A stretch of 9,218 nucleotides of DNA from Methylococcaceae bacterium (GTDB taxonomy: Bacteria > Pseudomonadota > Gammaproteobacteria > Methylococcales > Methylomonadaceae), in contig JABFST010000444.1 of the NCBI GenBank assembly GCA_013140465.1, positions 1 through 9,218 on the forward strand, in the 5' to 3' direction. This document shows positions 1 through 6,892 of this stretch, in pieces; position 1 is the first letter of the stretch, and the number at the start of each line of letters is the position of its first letter. The notes under the pieces were generated by a model. The model saw nothing but the letters and a program-made list of their open reading frames with translations, was not told the origin of the DNA and searched no databases. The position numbers and the translations under genes are program-made.

Positions 1-810
1 GGCAAATTCTGCCGTTTTACAACGTCTTGCCATGCGCCGTAGCACCGTGTCAGAGCCGCTTTGCAAAGGCAGGTGCAAATGTGGCATTAACCTGGGGTTG
101 TGGAATAGGGTAAAAAAATCTGCGGGTAATTCCCACGGCTCTAAAGAGCCTAAGCGCAGCCGGGGTATGCGGGTTTGCGCCAAAATCGCCGTGACCAAAT
201 CCGTTAAGCTGTGGCCTGTGTCGCTGCCATAACCGCCTAAGTGCACGCCAGTGAGTATCACTTCGGTGATGCCTTGTTGGTGCAGGGTGTTGATTTCGTC
301 TATGACAGCGGCGATAGGGCGGCTGACTTCTTCGCCGCGTGCGACGGTGACGATGCAAAACGTGCAGCGGTAGCGGCAGCCGTCTTGCACTTTAATAAAC
401 GCGCGTTGGCGTCCGCGCGTAAACAGCGAGCTGGCGGCAGGTTCAGACGACAAGTCCGGCATGGTGTCCATGTCCAGTTCGCTGAGGGTTTTGGCGACTA
501 ACTGGTCTTTGTCTTGGTTGCTGACCACTAAGTCTACGCCCATTAAGGCGGCGGCTTCGTCGGGCTTGAGCGTGGCATAGCAACCGCTGACCACCAGTTT
601 GGCGTGCGGGTTGTCGCGGTGGATGCGGCGTATCAGTTGGCGGGATTTACGCGCGGCATCTTGGGTGACGGCGCAGGAATTTAGCACAATCAGCTGGGCG
701 GCCTCGGCGGCACGCGTGATTTGGTGGCCCGCTTGCTGGAAGGCGACGGCCCAGGTTTCGAGTTCGGCTTCGTTTAAACGGCAGCCCAGTGTTTTAAGGT
801 GAACTTTCAT
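1..810 (-). CDS. mtaB: MtaB-type tRNA methylthiotransferase, radical SAM (3' end outside window)
   Basis: Only the first 270 codons are present; the frame is still open at the left edge. The protein starts MKVHLKTLGCRLNEAE and has the N-terminal methylthiotransferase domain with its three iron-sulfur cysteines at C10 (LGCRLN), C46 (NSCAVT) and C77 (SGCYA). The radical SAM motif follows at C145, C149 and C152 (GCRYRCTFCIV), then the conserved ARGEE. Enzymes of this family use two 4Fe-4S clusters and S-adenosylmethionine to add a methylthio group. MtaB acts on threonylcarbamoyl-adenosine 37 of ANN-decoding tRNAs. The LGCRLN...NSCAVT pattern and the close spacing suit MtaB better than MiaB or RimO, but the C-terminal TRAM domain that would help to decide lies outside the window. 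Families are usually about 420-450 residues, so roughly 60% is visible. The ATG is 3 bases after the stop of the SpmAB-like gene, so translational coupling is likely; no strong ribosome binding site is seen. Family assignment is firm; the MtaB subtype is probable. Confidence 0.85.
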   Translation of the reverse strand, partial: MKVHLKTLGCRLNEAELETWAVAFQQAGHQITRAAEAAQLIVLNSCAVTQDAARKSRQLIRRIHRDNPHAKLVVSGCYATLKPDEAAALMGVDLVVSNQDKDQLVAKTLSELDMDTMPDLSSEPAASSLFTRGRQRAFIKVQDGCRYRCTFCIVTVARGEEVSRPIAAVIDEINTLHQQGITEVILTGVHLGGYGSDTGHSLTDLVTAILAQTRIPRLRLGSLEPWELPADFFTLFHNPRLMPHLHLPLQSGSDTVLRRMARRCKTAEFA

Positions 811-813
811 GAA

Positions 814-2043
814 TCATCCAAAGAACCAATAAGCGACAACAATGGCGGCGGTAATGCCGGCAAAATCCGCTATTATCCCACAGGCGGCGGCATGGCGAAT
901 ACGTTTGATGCCGACAGCGCCAAAGTATATCGCCAGCACATAGAAAGTGGTTTCGGTGCTGCCTTGCACTATCGAGGCCAAGCGTCCGGCAAACGAATCG
1001 GCGCCGTGGGTTTTTAGGGTGTCTATCATCATCGCGCGGGCGCCGCTGCCGCTGAACGGTTTCATCAGTGCCGTCGGCAAGGCATCGACAAAACGCTCGT
1101 CCAGATTGCAGTAATGCACCAGTGCGCGTGCGCCATCCGCCAATAACTCCAATGCGCCACTGGCCCTAAACACGCCAATCGCGACCAGCATTGCAACCAA
1201 GTAAGGGATAATCAGTGTGGCGGTCTGAAAGCCTTCCTTGGCCCCGGTAATAAAGGCATCGTAAGCGTTGATGCCTTGGTAGGCCGCGCCCGCGATAAAG
1301 CTAATCACCAAGCCAAATAAGATGACATTGCTGGCGAGGGCGGATTGTTGGAGCATGTCGGCTTGCGGCAAGCCCGCAAAATACGCCACCAAGCCGCCAA
1401 CGACTAGGCTAAAGCCGCCCAAATAAGCCAGCACGACTTTATCCAGCAGATTGATTTTTTGGACCCAAGCCACTGCCAACAGGCCAAATAAGGTGGACAT
1501 ATAAGTGGCGATCAGGATGGGGATGAACACATCGGTGGGGTTGGCGGCCCCGAGTTGGGCGCGGTAGGTGAAAATGGTGACAGGAAACAGCGTCACTCCC
1601 GAGGTATTGATGACCAAAAACAATATTTGCGCGTTGCTGGCGGTGTCCGGGTGTGGGTTGAGGGTTTGCAGTTCTTGCATGGCCTTGATGCCCATAGGCG
1701 TGGCGGCGTTGTCCAGCCCTAGGGCGTTGGCGGAAATGTTCATGACTATCGCCGCCAAGGCCGGATGTCCGGCAGGTACGTCGGGCATCAGGCGGCTAAA
1801 CAGCGGGGTTAGCCCACGCGTTAATAAATGGATGAAACCGCTTTGCTCGCCTATTTTCATAATGCCCAGCCACAGGGACAACACCCCGGTTAAGCCTAGT
1901 GCAATTTCAAACGCCGATTTGGACAGGCTAAACAGGGCGGTCATGATGTCGGCAAACACTTGCTGGTCGCCCTGCACTATGAGCTTAAACCCAGCGGTGA
2001 CACATGCGATCAGGAAAAAGCCAGTCCAGATGATGTTGAGCAT
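814..2043 (-). CDS. Fused SpmA/SpmB-type membrane protein (nucleoside recognition/Gate domains)
   Basis: A 409-residue integral membrane protein with many hydrophobic segments. It matches the two-part architecture in which a SpmA-like half (about residues 1-200) is joined to a SpmB-like half (about 205-409); in Bacillus these are two separate spore maturation proteins. Landmarks are GLDNAATPMGIKAM at 109-122 in the first half, and KPFSGSGARAMM at 328-339 and GSTETTFYV at 361-369 in the second. Both halves belong to the Gate (nucleoside recognition) family. The Bacillus proteins affect spore core dehydration, but fused versions are common in Gram-negative bacteria that do not form spores, where the substrate and role are unknown; a transport or permeability role is inference. 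The gene begins 15 bases after the lipoprotein stop and ends 3 bases before the mtaB-like start, so it is probably cotranscribed with both. There is no clear ribosome binding site before the ATG, which suggests coupling to the upstream gene. The length is full and no break is seen. Confidence 0.88.
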   Translation of the reverse strand: MLNIIWTGFFLIACVTAGFKLIVQGDQQVFADIMTALFSLSKSAFEIALGLTGVLSLWLGIMKIGEQSGFIHLLTRGLTPLFSRLMPDVPAGHPALAAIVMNISANALGLDNAATPMGIKAMQELQTLNPHPDTASNAQILFLVINTSGVTLFPVTIFTYRAQLGAANPTDVFIPILIATYMSTLFGLLAVAWVQKINLLDKVVLAYLGGFSLVVGGLVAYFAGLPQADMLQQSALASNVILFGLVISFIAGAAYQGINAYDAFITGAKEGFQTATLIIPYLVAMLVAIGVFRASGALELLADGARALVHYCNLDERFVDALPTALMKPFSGSGARAMMIDTLKTHGADSFAGRLASIVQGSTETTFYVLAIYFGAVGIKRIRHAAACGIIADFAGITAAIVVAYWFFG

Positions 2044-2058
2044 GGTGGTCAGCTACGC

Positions 2059-2823
2059 TTAATCCGTCGGTTCGGTCAGGAATTTGCGGTAGTTGATGGC
2101 GACTTTAAGGCCGGCAAAACGACCACTCATGCGGACCAGTTCGCTGGTTTTTTTGTCGAAGCTAAGCTGTACATCGCTGATGGCGCGGTCTTCGTAGCCT
2201 TTGTCGATATGGTGGGTGTCCAGCATAAAATGGTATTGGTAAATTTCGATGTCGCCGTTGTCTTTGATGGCTAAAGGGCGGCCTAATTGGGCAATCACGC
2301 TGGCTTTTTTGGGCAAGTCGGCGCTGATTTTTTCTATTAGCTCGCTGTTGGCGCGAAGTTGCTGGCGTTCTTTGTCAATTTTTGCACCGCCTAAGGAACG
2401 CAGCGACACTTCCAAGAATTGGGGCGGGGCGATTTGCAAAAACAGTGATGAAAATGACCACGAGGTGATGCGGCTGTCTTTGTTGAAGGTCAGATCCGAA
2501 TAAAACTTGATTTGCGGGACGAGCAGTTTGTTGTTGCCGTCCACTTTTCGGAACCAATAACGCCAGCGCCGGCCTTCTGGCGTAAGGTCATCTTCGCTGG
2601 CGTAGAGCCGTGCCAAGGACACGAAGTCTTTGCTGTATAAGATCGGTTCTTTAAAGTTAAGGGTAAAGCTGTCGCCGCTGGCCACGGTAAAATAGCGGTC
2701 AAATTCACCCATTTGCTGATAGGTTTGGTAAGCACGCCACCAATACATACAGCCGGAAAGTGAGGCCGCCATGAACATAATGCAGGTGATGCGTATTATT
2801 CGGGAGCTGGGTGATCTGGGCAT
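2059..2823 (-). CDS. Unrecognised lipoprotein
   Basis: Predicted 254-residue protein. It starts MPRSPSSRIIRIT, followed by a short hydrophobic stretch and a lipobox LSGC with the lipidated cysteine at residue 25. This is a standard signal peptidase II signal, so the mature protein of about 230 residues should be anchored to a membrane, probably the outer one (D/E does not follow the cysteine). The frame is open upstream to a TTG at 2955 that would overlap the helicase stop. The ATG at 2823 is preferred because it places positive charges and the hydrophobic core directly before the lipobox; the upstream 44 residues look like non-coding sequence. No strong ribosome binding site is seen at either start. 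The mature part is polar and aromatic (MYWWRAYQTYQQM just after the cysteine). A stretch near the C-terminus (VIAQLGRPLAIKDNGDIEIY, then YHFML) vaguely recalls the SmpA/BamE fold, but this is only a resemblance. I do not recognise the family and assign no function. It lies between the SNF2-type gene and the SpmAB-like gene. Confidence 0.75.
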   Translation of the reverse strand: MPRSPSSRIIRITCIMFMAASLSGCMYWWRAYQTYQQMGEFDRYFTVASGDSFTLNFKEPILYSKDFVSLARLYASEDDLTPEGRRWRYWFRKVDGNNKLLVPQIKFYSDLTFNKDSRITSWSFSSLFLQIAPPQFLEVSLRSLGGAKIDKERQQLRANSELIEKISADLPKKASVIAQLGRPLAIKDNGDIEIYQYHFMLDTHHIDKGYEDRAISDVQLSFDKKTSELVRMSGRFAGLKVAINYRKFLTEPTD

Positions 2824-2941
2824 AGGCTGTTTGGGCGGTTGGGTTAGGCACGGGAGGGTGTCCAGTGCGCGGTGTGTGTTTGGGTTACATAAGCTAGCCC
2901 GCCAAGGCTGGTGCGCTATTGGGCATAGAGAGCCTTTTCCG

Positions 2942-5900
2942 CTATAAAGGTTCAAATAAGGCGGTCAAATCGTCGGCAGTCAGCGATAAGGGCTGTTCTT
3001 TGTCATTGTCTTTATAAATGCTGTCCGCCAAGGCACGTTTTCTGTCCTGCATCGCGATAATTTTTTCTTCCACGGTGTTTTCGGTAATCAGCTTGTACAC
3101 AAACACGGGCTTGTCTTGACCTATGCGGTGTGCGCGGTCTGCGGCTTGGCTTTCGGCGGCAGGATTCCACCACGGGTCATAGATGATGACGGTATCCGCT
3201 TCGGTTAGGTTTAAGCCGACACCGCCTGCTTTTAGGCTGATGAGGAACACATTGGCGGCACCGCTTTTAAAACGTTCTATGGCTTCGTCGCGTTTGCGGG
3301 TTTGTCCGGTCAGCTTGCTGTAAGGGATATGGCGCGCGTTGAGTTCGGTTTCGATGAGCGCAATCATGCGCGTAAATTGGGAAAAAACCAAGATGCGCCG
3401 CCCTTCTTCGAGTTGTTCGGGCAATAATGCCATCAGCAAGTCCAGCTTGGCCGAGGCGGTGACTTTTTGGGCTTCTTTCAGGGCCAGTGTGCGCGGGTCA
3501 CAGCAAGTTTGGCGCAGCTTGAGCAAGGCATCGAGGATGGTGATATGGCTGCCCGCCAAGCCTTTTTCGGCGATGGCATCGCGCACCCGCTTTTCCATCG
3601 TCAGGCGGATGCTTTCGTACAAGGCCGCTTGTTTGGGGTAGAGCGGCACGGTGCGCAGGATTTCGGTTTTTGGCGGTAATTCGCTGGCGACATCGTGTTT
3701 GGTGCGCCGCAACATAAACGGTGCGAGCCGTTGCGACAAGCGTAATTTTTTTCCAGTTTCGCCAAACATTTCTATAGGCGTGCGGTAGTTTTTTTTGAAA
3801 TGTGCGCTGTTGCCCAAAAAGCCGGGCATCAGGAAATCAAATTGCGCCCAAAGTTCACCCAGATGGTTTTCCATCGGCGTGCCAGTCAGGCATAGCCGAT
3901 GCTTGGCATTGATGCGGCGCACTACTTGCGATGCCAGCGAGGCCGGATTTTTGATGGTTTGGGCTTCGTCCAATACCAAGTAGTGGTAATCGTGCTTAAG
4001 CAGGGTTTCTTCGTCCCTGGGCAACAGCGGGTAGGTGGTCAGCACGAGGTCGTAGTCGTTGATTTTGGCAAACAGTTGTTTGCGTTCGGCACCTTGCAGG
4101 ATGAGTACGGTCAGCCCGGGCGTAAAGCGTGCGGCTTCGCGCCGCCAGTTACTCATCAGGCTGGTGGGGGCAATTATCAGGCACGGCTGGGTCATGCGCC
4201 CGCTTTGTTTTTCCAGCAATAAGTGCGCGAGGGTTTGTACGGTTTTGCCTAAGCCCATGTCGTCTGCCAAGATGCCGCCAAATTGATATTCGCGCAAAAA
4301 CTGTAACCAATTAAGCCCTTGTTGTTGGTAAGGGCGCAGCTCGGCATAAAAGTTGTCGGGCAGGGCGACTGATTGGATGCCGGCAAAGTTTTTTAGCTGT
4401 TGCCCTAAGGCCCGCAGTTGTTGCCCGCCGTTTAGGGAAAACAAGCCGTAGCTATGGGTTTCAAGGTCGGCAAGGCTGGCGGCATTAAAGCGCGATAGCT
4501 TGAGCGTGCCGTCGGGGTTGATTTGGCTGGTGTTAAACAGCTCCAGCAACACGGCGATGATGGGCTGGATTTTGTCGCTGGCGATGCTGAGGTAACTGTG
4601 GTCGCCTAGGTATAGGTTAAGGGTGTCGGGCAGGTTTTCGGGGTCGTAGGTTTCCAGTATGGGCATGATTAACGGCAATAAGGGATAAGCCTTGCCGTCG
4701 ATGTCCACATTAAACTGCATTTCAAACCAATCATTTTGGCTCTCGCCTATGTCGGCGGCAAAGCTTTCCGCGTATTGGAAGTTAAGCTTAAAGCTGTCTA
4801 GGATGTCGATGAGCCAGCCTGTTTGCGCCAAATCGGCTAGGCTGTATTCGACAAAATGTTGCCAATTGCTGATGTGCGGATGTTGGTTGTAGTCGTTGCT
4901 GGCCAATAATAAACCGTAAGGGTTGGCTGGGTCGGCGGTTGGTGTAAAGCCCAGTTGTGCCAGCAAGTGCAGGGCTAGGCGTTCGGTGTCGGGGGCGCGT
5001 TGGATGCGCACATAGCCCGATTCGGCTTTTACGGTGCTGTATTCGGTATCGGTGCTGGTCGCGGGCAAAGTCCAGCCACCGTAATCGAAGCTTAAGGCCA
5101 GGACATGCGCGTAGGGCTGCAAAGGCCGTTGTAAGCCCAGCAAGGTTAAGTGGGGGATGGGTGTCAGCCCGTCTTGTTCGCTCAGTTCGATTTGTCTGGG
5201 GGCGGGCAAATGCAGTTCGGGGTGTTCAACGGTTAATTTAAAACTGAATTCGTCGGCATGTTCGGCGGGAATGTGCGGAATCGCCAGAATTTTGGCCAAG
5301 GTTTCGGTGTTGGGTATCGGCGCGTTGAATTTGCCCAGTGTGCCTAGCACCGTGTCCAAATATTGCGGAGGATCAGTCAATAACAGTTTGGCAGCAGATT
5401 GTACGCTGATGGACAAATGGTAGTCGGCAGTGTTTTCCTGTTGCCAGCTAAACGCTAAGTTGCGTGGTGCGCCTAAGCTTATCACTGGATTGTCTATGCT
5501 TTCCCAAAATAAACGCCCTGTTTGCACCAGTTTTGCCAAGGCAATGGAGCCTATTGCGCCGCTAAGCAGGGGCTCGCCTTTATGCGTGCCTAAGGCAAAA
5601 ATCAATTTTTCAATTTCTTCGTCTAGCGGGTTGCTGTGGCTGGTGTAGGAATAGCCATAGCGCAGGGTGTTGAAATTGATTTTTCGGGCTTTGCTTAAAC
5701 GCCCTGTTTTAAGGGCTTTGGTAATCATAAACTCGACCGTGCAATTGTACGGTGTGCTGCCCGCTTTTAGGATATAGACCAGAAAGTCTTTGTAGATGTC
5801 ATGGGTTTTGGTCAAGGGCTTGTTGAGGTTGTCCAGCCACTCTAGGCATTCTAGGTCGGTGGTTTGGGCTTTAGTTTGCTTGGTGCTTTGGTAATGCAGG

Positions 5901-6187
5901 CAGGCGGCTGCCACATGTTTGCAGTTGTAGGCTTCTTTGCACGAGCAATTGCCACGGATTTGGGCGGCACTGAAATCGGCGTTCCACAGGATGCGGATGT
6001 TTTGCTGGTGCAGTTGGTTTGCGCCGCCATCAACAGTTGCCGTCAGCTGTGTCCAATGCCCCGCTTCTTGGCGCACGACCAGTGCCACGACTTGGTTGTG
6101 TTCGGCATAGCTGCGGCCTTGTTCATAGGCGCTGTCACCACATTCGTAACGTATATCAGAGCGGAGCAATTTTTTTTTGGTATTCAT
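2942..6187 (-). CDS. SNF2-family helicase-like ATPase with N-terminal SWIM zinc finger
   Basis: A 1081-residue protein. A SWIM-type zinc finger lies at residues 81-91 (CSCKEAYNCKH: C81, C83, C89, H91). A poorly defined middle region (about 110-610) follows, then the SNF2 ATPase. Visible motifs are LRPYQQQGLNWL (617-628), Walker A in DDMGLGKT (K648), motif Ia LIIAPTSLMSNW (670-681), Walker B box DEAQ (740-743), motif III LTGTP (767-771), LRRTK (826-830), then lobe 2 with ILVFSQFT (932-939), AGGVGLNL (987-994) and QAADRAHRIGQ (1014-1024) with its paired arginines. All catalytic residues are intact. Such proteins are ATP-driven double-stranded DNA translocases that move or remodel bound proteins and usually do not unwind strands; SWIM domains bind DNA or protein. 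The bacterial members have no firm assigned role, though a part in transcription recycling or DNA repair is plausible. The gene leads the minus-strand cluster. Codons 4-6 lie in a run of nine A (T on the plus strand at 6170-6178). The ribosome binding site is weak. Confidence 0.95.
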   Translation of the reverse strand: MNTKKKLLRSDIRYECGDSAYEQGRSYAEHNQVVALVVRQEAGHWTQLTATVDGGANQLHQQNIRILWNADFSAAQIRGNCSCKEAYNCKHVAAACLHYQSTKQTKAQTTDLECLEWLDNLNKPLTKTHDIYKDFLVYILKAGSTPYNCTVEFMITKALKTGRLSKARKINFNTLRYGYSYTSHSNPLDEEIEKLIFALGTHKGEPLLSGAIGSIALAKLVQTGRLFWESIDNPVISLGAPRNLAFSWQQENTADYHLSISVQSAAKLLLTDPPQYLDTVLGTLGKFNAPIPNTETLAKILAIPHIPAEHADEFSFKLTVEHPELHLPAPRQIELSEQDGLTPIPHLTLLGLQRPLQPYAHVLALSFDYGGWTLPATSTDTEYSTVKAESGYVRIQRAPDTERLALHLLAQLGFTPTADPANPYGLLLASNDYNQHPHISNWQHFVEYSLADLAQTGWLIDILDSFKLNFQYAESFAADIGESQNDWFEMQFNVDIDGKAYPLLPLIMPILETYDPENLPDTLNLYLGDHSYLSIASDKIQPIIAVLLELFNTSQINPDGTLKLSRFNAASLADLETHSYGLFSLNGGQQLRALGQQLKNFAGIQSVALPDNFYAELRPYQQQGLNWLQFLREYQFGGILADDMGLGKTVQTLAHLLLEKQSGRMTQPCLIIAPTSLMSNWRREAARFTPGLTVLILQGAERKQLFAKINDYDLVLTTYPLLPRDEETLLKHDYHYLVLDEAQTIKNPASLASQVVRRINAKHRLCLTGTPMENHLGELWAQFDFLMPGFLGNSAHFKKNYRTPIEMFGETGKKLRLSQRLAPFMLRRTKHDVASELPPKTEILRTVPLYPKQAALYESIRLTMEKRVRDAIAEKGLAGSHITILDALLKLRQTCCDPRTLALKEAQKVTASAKLDLLMALLPEQLEEGRRILVFSQFTRMIALIETELNARHIPYSKLTGQTRKRDEAIERFKSGAANVFLISLKAGGVGLNLTEADTVIIYDPWWNPAAESQAADRAHRIGQDKPVFVYKLITENTVEEKIIAMQDRKRALADSIYKDNDKEQPLSLTADDLTALFEPL

Positions 6188-6226
6188 TCAAGGTCAGCAA
6201 ATCTTGTAACAAAACAGGGGAGCTAT

Positions 6227-6235
6227 TGTATAACA
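6227..6235 (-). promoter_or_regulatory. Possible extended -10 promoter for the SNF2-type gene
   Basis: On the minus strand this reads TGTTATACA: the TG of an extended -10 element, one base, then TATACA (four of six matches to TATAAT). It would start transcription about 33 bases before the ATG at 6187. No good -35 hexamer is seen at the normal distance, which is tolerated with extended -10 promoters. The call rests on the motif alone. Confidence 0.3.
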
Positions 6236-6293
6236 TCTGCGGCCTTAACGGCGGGTGTTGGCATAACCACAAAAAACACATGGATTAGAGCCT

Positions 6294-6327
6294 AAGCTAA
6301 GTTTTTTTGGTAAAAAACACTTAGCTT
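6294..6327. repeat. Imperfect inverted repeat, AT-rich hairpin
   Basis: AAGCTAAGTTTTTTT at the left pairs with AAAAAACACTTAGCTT at the right, with one mismatch and a loop of about 4 bases. The outer 9 pairs are perfect, and the inner part is a T run facing an A run. It lies upstream of both divergent genes. It could form a hairpin in RNA from either strand or act as a protein-binding palindrome; its role is unknown. It lacks the GC-rich stem of a standard terminator. Confidence 0.55.
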
Positions 6328-6379
6328 TGCTGTTATGAAATGAGGCAAACACGCCCCTAAAAATCCGCCTTACTTGACT

Positions 6380-6415
6380 AAAAATGTGTTGCTACCGTGC
6401 TGGGCAACAATTTTT
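6380..6415. terminator. Hairpin with A run and T run on its sides (terminator-like, possibly bidirectional)
   Basis: TGTTGC at 6387-6392 pairs with GCAACA at 6404-6409 around an 11-base loop. The stem extends outward through AAAAAT on the left and ATTTTT on the right with one offset base. On either strand the stem is followed by a run of T, as in an intrinsic terminator. The stem core is only 6 base pairs, and no gene is known to end here, so it may instead end an unannotated short RNA or be a regulatory structure. Confidence 0.4.
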
Positions 6416-6539
6416 GAAGGTAGGCAATATGCCATTAATTATCAGTGGCTTAGGATTTATGAAAACACGCCGTTACGCTACAAAATCGGCCTTTTGGGAA
6501 AATATTTCATGCCATTCTAACGTTTTTTTATTTATAGCT

Positions 6540-6567
6540 TTGACACAACACACAGTCTCATGATAAA
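6540..6567 (+). promoter_or_regulatory. Sigma70-type promoter for the small membrane-protein gene
   Basis: A perfect -35 hexamer TTGACA at 6540-6545 is followed after 16 bases by GATAAA at 6562-6567 (four of six matches to the -10 consensus), within an AT-rich stretch. Transcription would begin near 6574, giving a leader of about 108 bases before the ATG at 6682. No other gene on the plus strand could use it. The -35 match is strong and the -10 is moderate. Confidence 0.6.
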
Positions 6568-6576
6568 AATTACCCC

Positions 6577-6600
6577 GTTGTTCAAAGATAATTCAACAAC
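6577..6600 (+). promoter_or_regulatory. Imperfect palindrome at the predicted transcription start
   Basis: GTTGTT at 6577-6582 pairs with AACAAC at 6595-6600. The pairing continues inward past one C-C mismatch through AA and TT, leaving a 6-base loop. It sits directly after the predicted transcription start, so it could be an operator for a repressor or a 5' hairpin that protects the mRNA. The sequence does not distinguish these. Confidence 0.4.
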
Positions 6601-6629
6601 CAATTCAAAAAAAGTTTATTTTTGAGTTG

Positions 6630-6647
6630 CCCCTTGAGGAGAGGGGG
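6630..6647 (+). promoter_or_regulatory. GC-rich leader hairpin upstream of the small gene
   Basis: CCCCT at 6630-6634 pairs with AGGGG at 6642-6646 around TGAGGAG, in an otherwise AT-rich leader. The loop holds a GAGGAG that resembles a Shine-Dalgarno sequence but has no start codon at a usable distance. The true ribosome binding site (AGAGGA, 6669-6674) lies about 22 bases further on and stays outside the stem. It may affect mRNA stability or ribosome loading; it is too short to call a riboswitch. Confidence 0.4.
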
Positions 6648-6681
6648 AAAATAAATATTAATAACTATAGAGGATTTTAAA

Positions 6682-6891
6682 ATGGCTGAAGAAACAGAAA
6701 AAGACAATACCTGGGTAATCGTTGGCGTTAGCATCGCTGCAATTGTCCTTTTAGTTGTTATGTTGAAAAAAGACGAAACTAAGCATTTGGAAAGTGGCGC
6801 AGTTGCCGCACTTCAAACAGAAACATTCTCTAAAATTGAGAAAAGACATACCTCAAATAACAGCACAGCTTCACAAATTTCAGGTAAGTAA
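6682..6891 (+). CDS. Small single-pass membrane protein of unknown function
   Basis: A 69-residue protein and the only plus-strand gene in the window. An acidic, polar N-terminus (MAEETEKDNT) precedes one hydrophobic segment at about residues 11-28 (WVIVGVSIAAIVLLVVML). Two lysines (K29, K30) and a polar tail rich in Ser, Thr, Asn and Lys follow. By the positive-inside rule the N-terminus should be outside and the tail in the cytoplasm. There is no signal peptidase site or lipobox. A clear AGAGGA ribosome binding site lies 7 bases before the ATG. A good promoter, a structured leader of about 108 bases and a strong terminator right after the stop make this a complete one-gene transcription unit, which argues that the frame is real despite its size. 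I do not recognise a family. Such proteins often modify a larger membrane complex or respond to stress, but nothing here shows which. The leader is AT-rich compared with the flanking genes. Confidence 0.75.
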   Translation: MAEETEKDNTWVIVGVSIAAIVLLVVMLKKDETKHLESGAVAALQTETFSKIEKRHTSNNSTASQISGK

Positions 6892-6892
6892 C

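Larger units (their letters stand above)
6188..6681. other. AT-rich intergenic region between divergent genes
   Basis: About 494 bases separate the SNF2-type gene (leftward) from the small membrane-protein gene (rightward). I see no tRNA, no known riboswitch and no convincing protein-coding gene. It holds a possible extended -10 promoter for the leftward gene, two AT-rich or mixed hairpins (6294-6327 and 6380-6415), a good rightward promoter at 6540-6567, and a structured leader for the rightward gene. A short frame of 44 codons at 6429-6563 with a Shine-Dalgarno-like GAAGGTAGG is present but not supported further. The region is clearly richer in A and T than the genes on both sides. Confidence 0.7.

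Noticed and set aside
1568..2062. A 164-codon plus-strand open frame opposite the SpmAB-like gene.
   Set aside because: It is antisense to a gene with clear family motifs, has no plausible protein features, and is explained by codon bias on the other strand.
2942..6187. A defence island reading of the SNF2-type gene (for example as part of a DISARM-like system).
   Set aside because: No methyltransferase, nuclease or other defence partner is nearby; the neighbours are a lipoprotein, a SpmAB-like protein and a tRNA-modifying enzyme, and the SWIM-SNF2 architecture is common as a chromosomal housekeeping type.
5864..6295. A 143-codon plus-strand open frame opposite the start of the SNF2-type gene.
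   Set aside because: It covers the SWIM zinc finger on the other strand and lacks a ribosome binding site or recognisable domain; it is a shadow frame.
6429..6563. A 44-codon plus-strand frame starting ATG at 6429, with GAAGGTAGG just upstream.
   Set aside because: The Shine-Dalgarno-like sequence is good, but the peptide (MPLIISGLGFMKTRRYATKS at its start) shows no clear domain, the frame ends inside the predicted promoter of the next gene, and there is no own promoter. Chance occurrence is likely.
6630..6681. A riboswitch in the leader of the small membrane-protein gene.
   Set aside because: The leader has only two short simple hairpins and no terminator or multi-branch core before the start codon, so no known riboswitch class fits.
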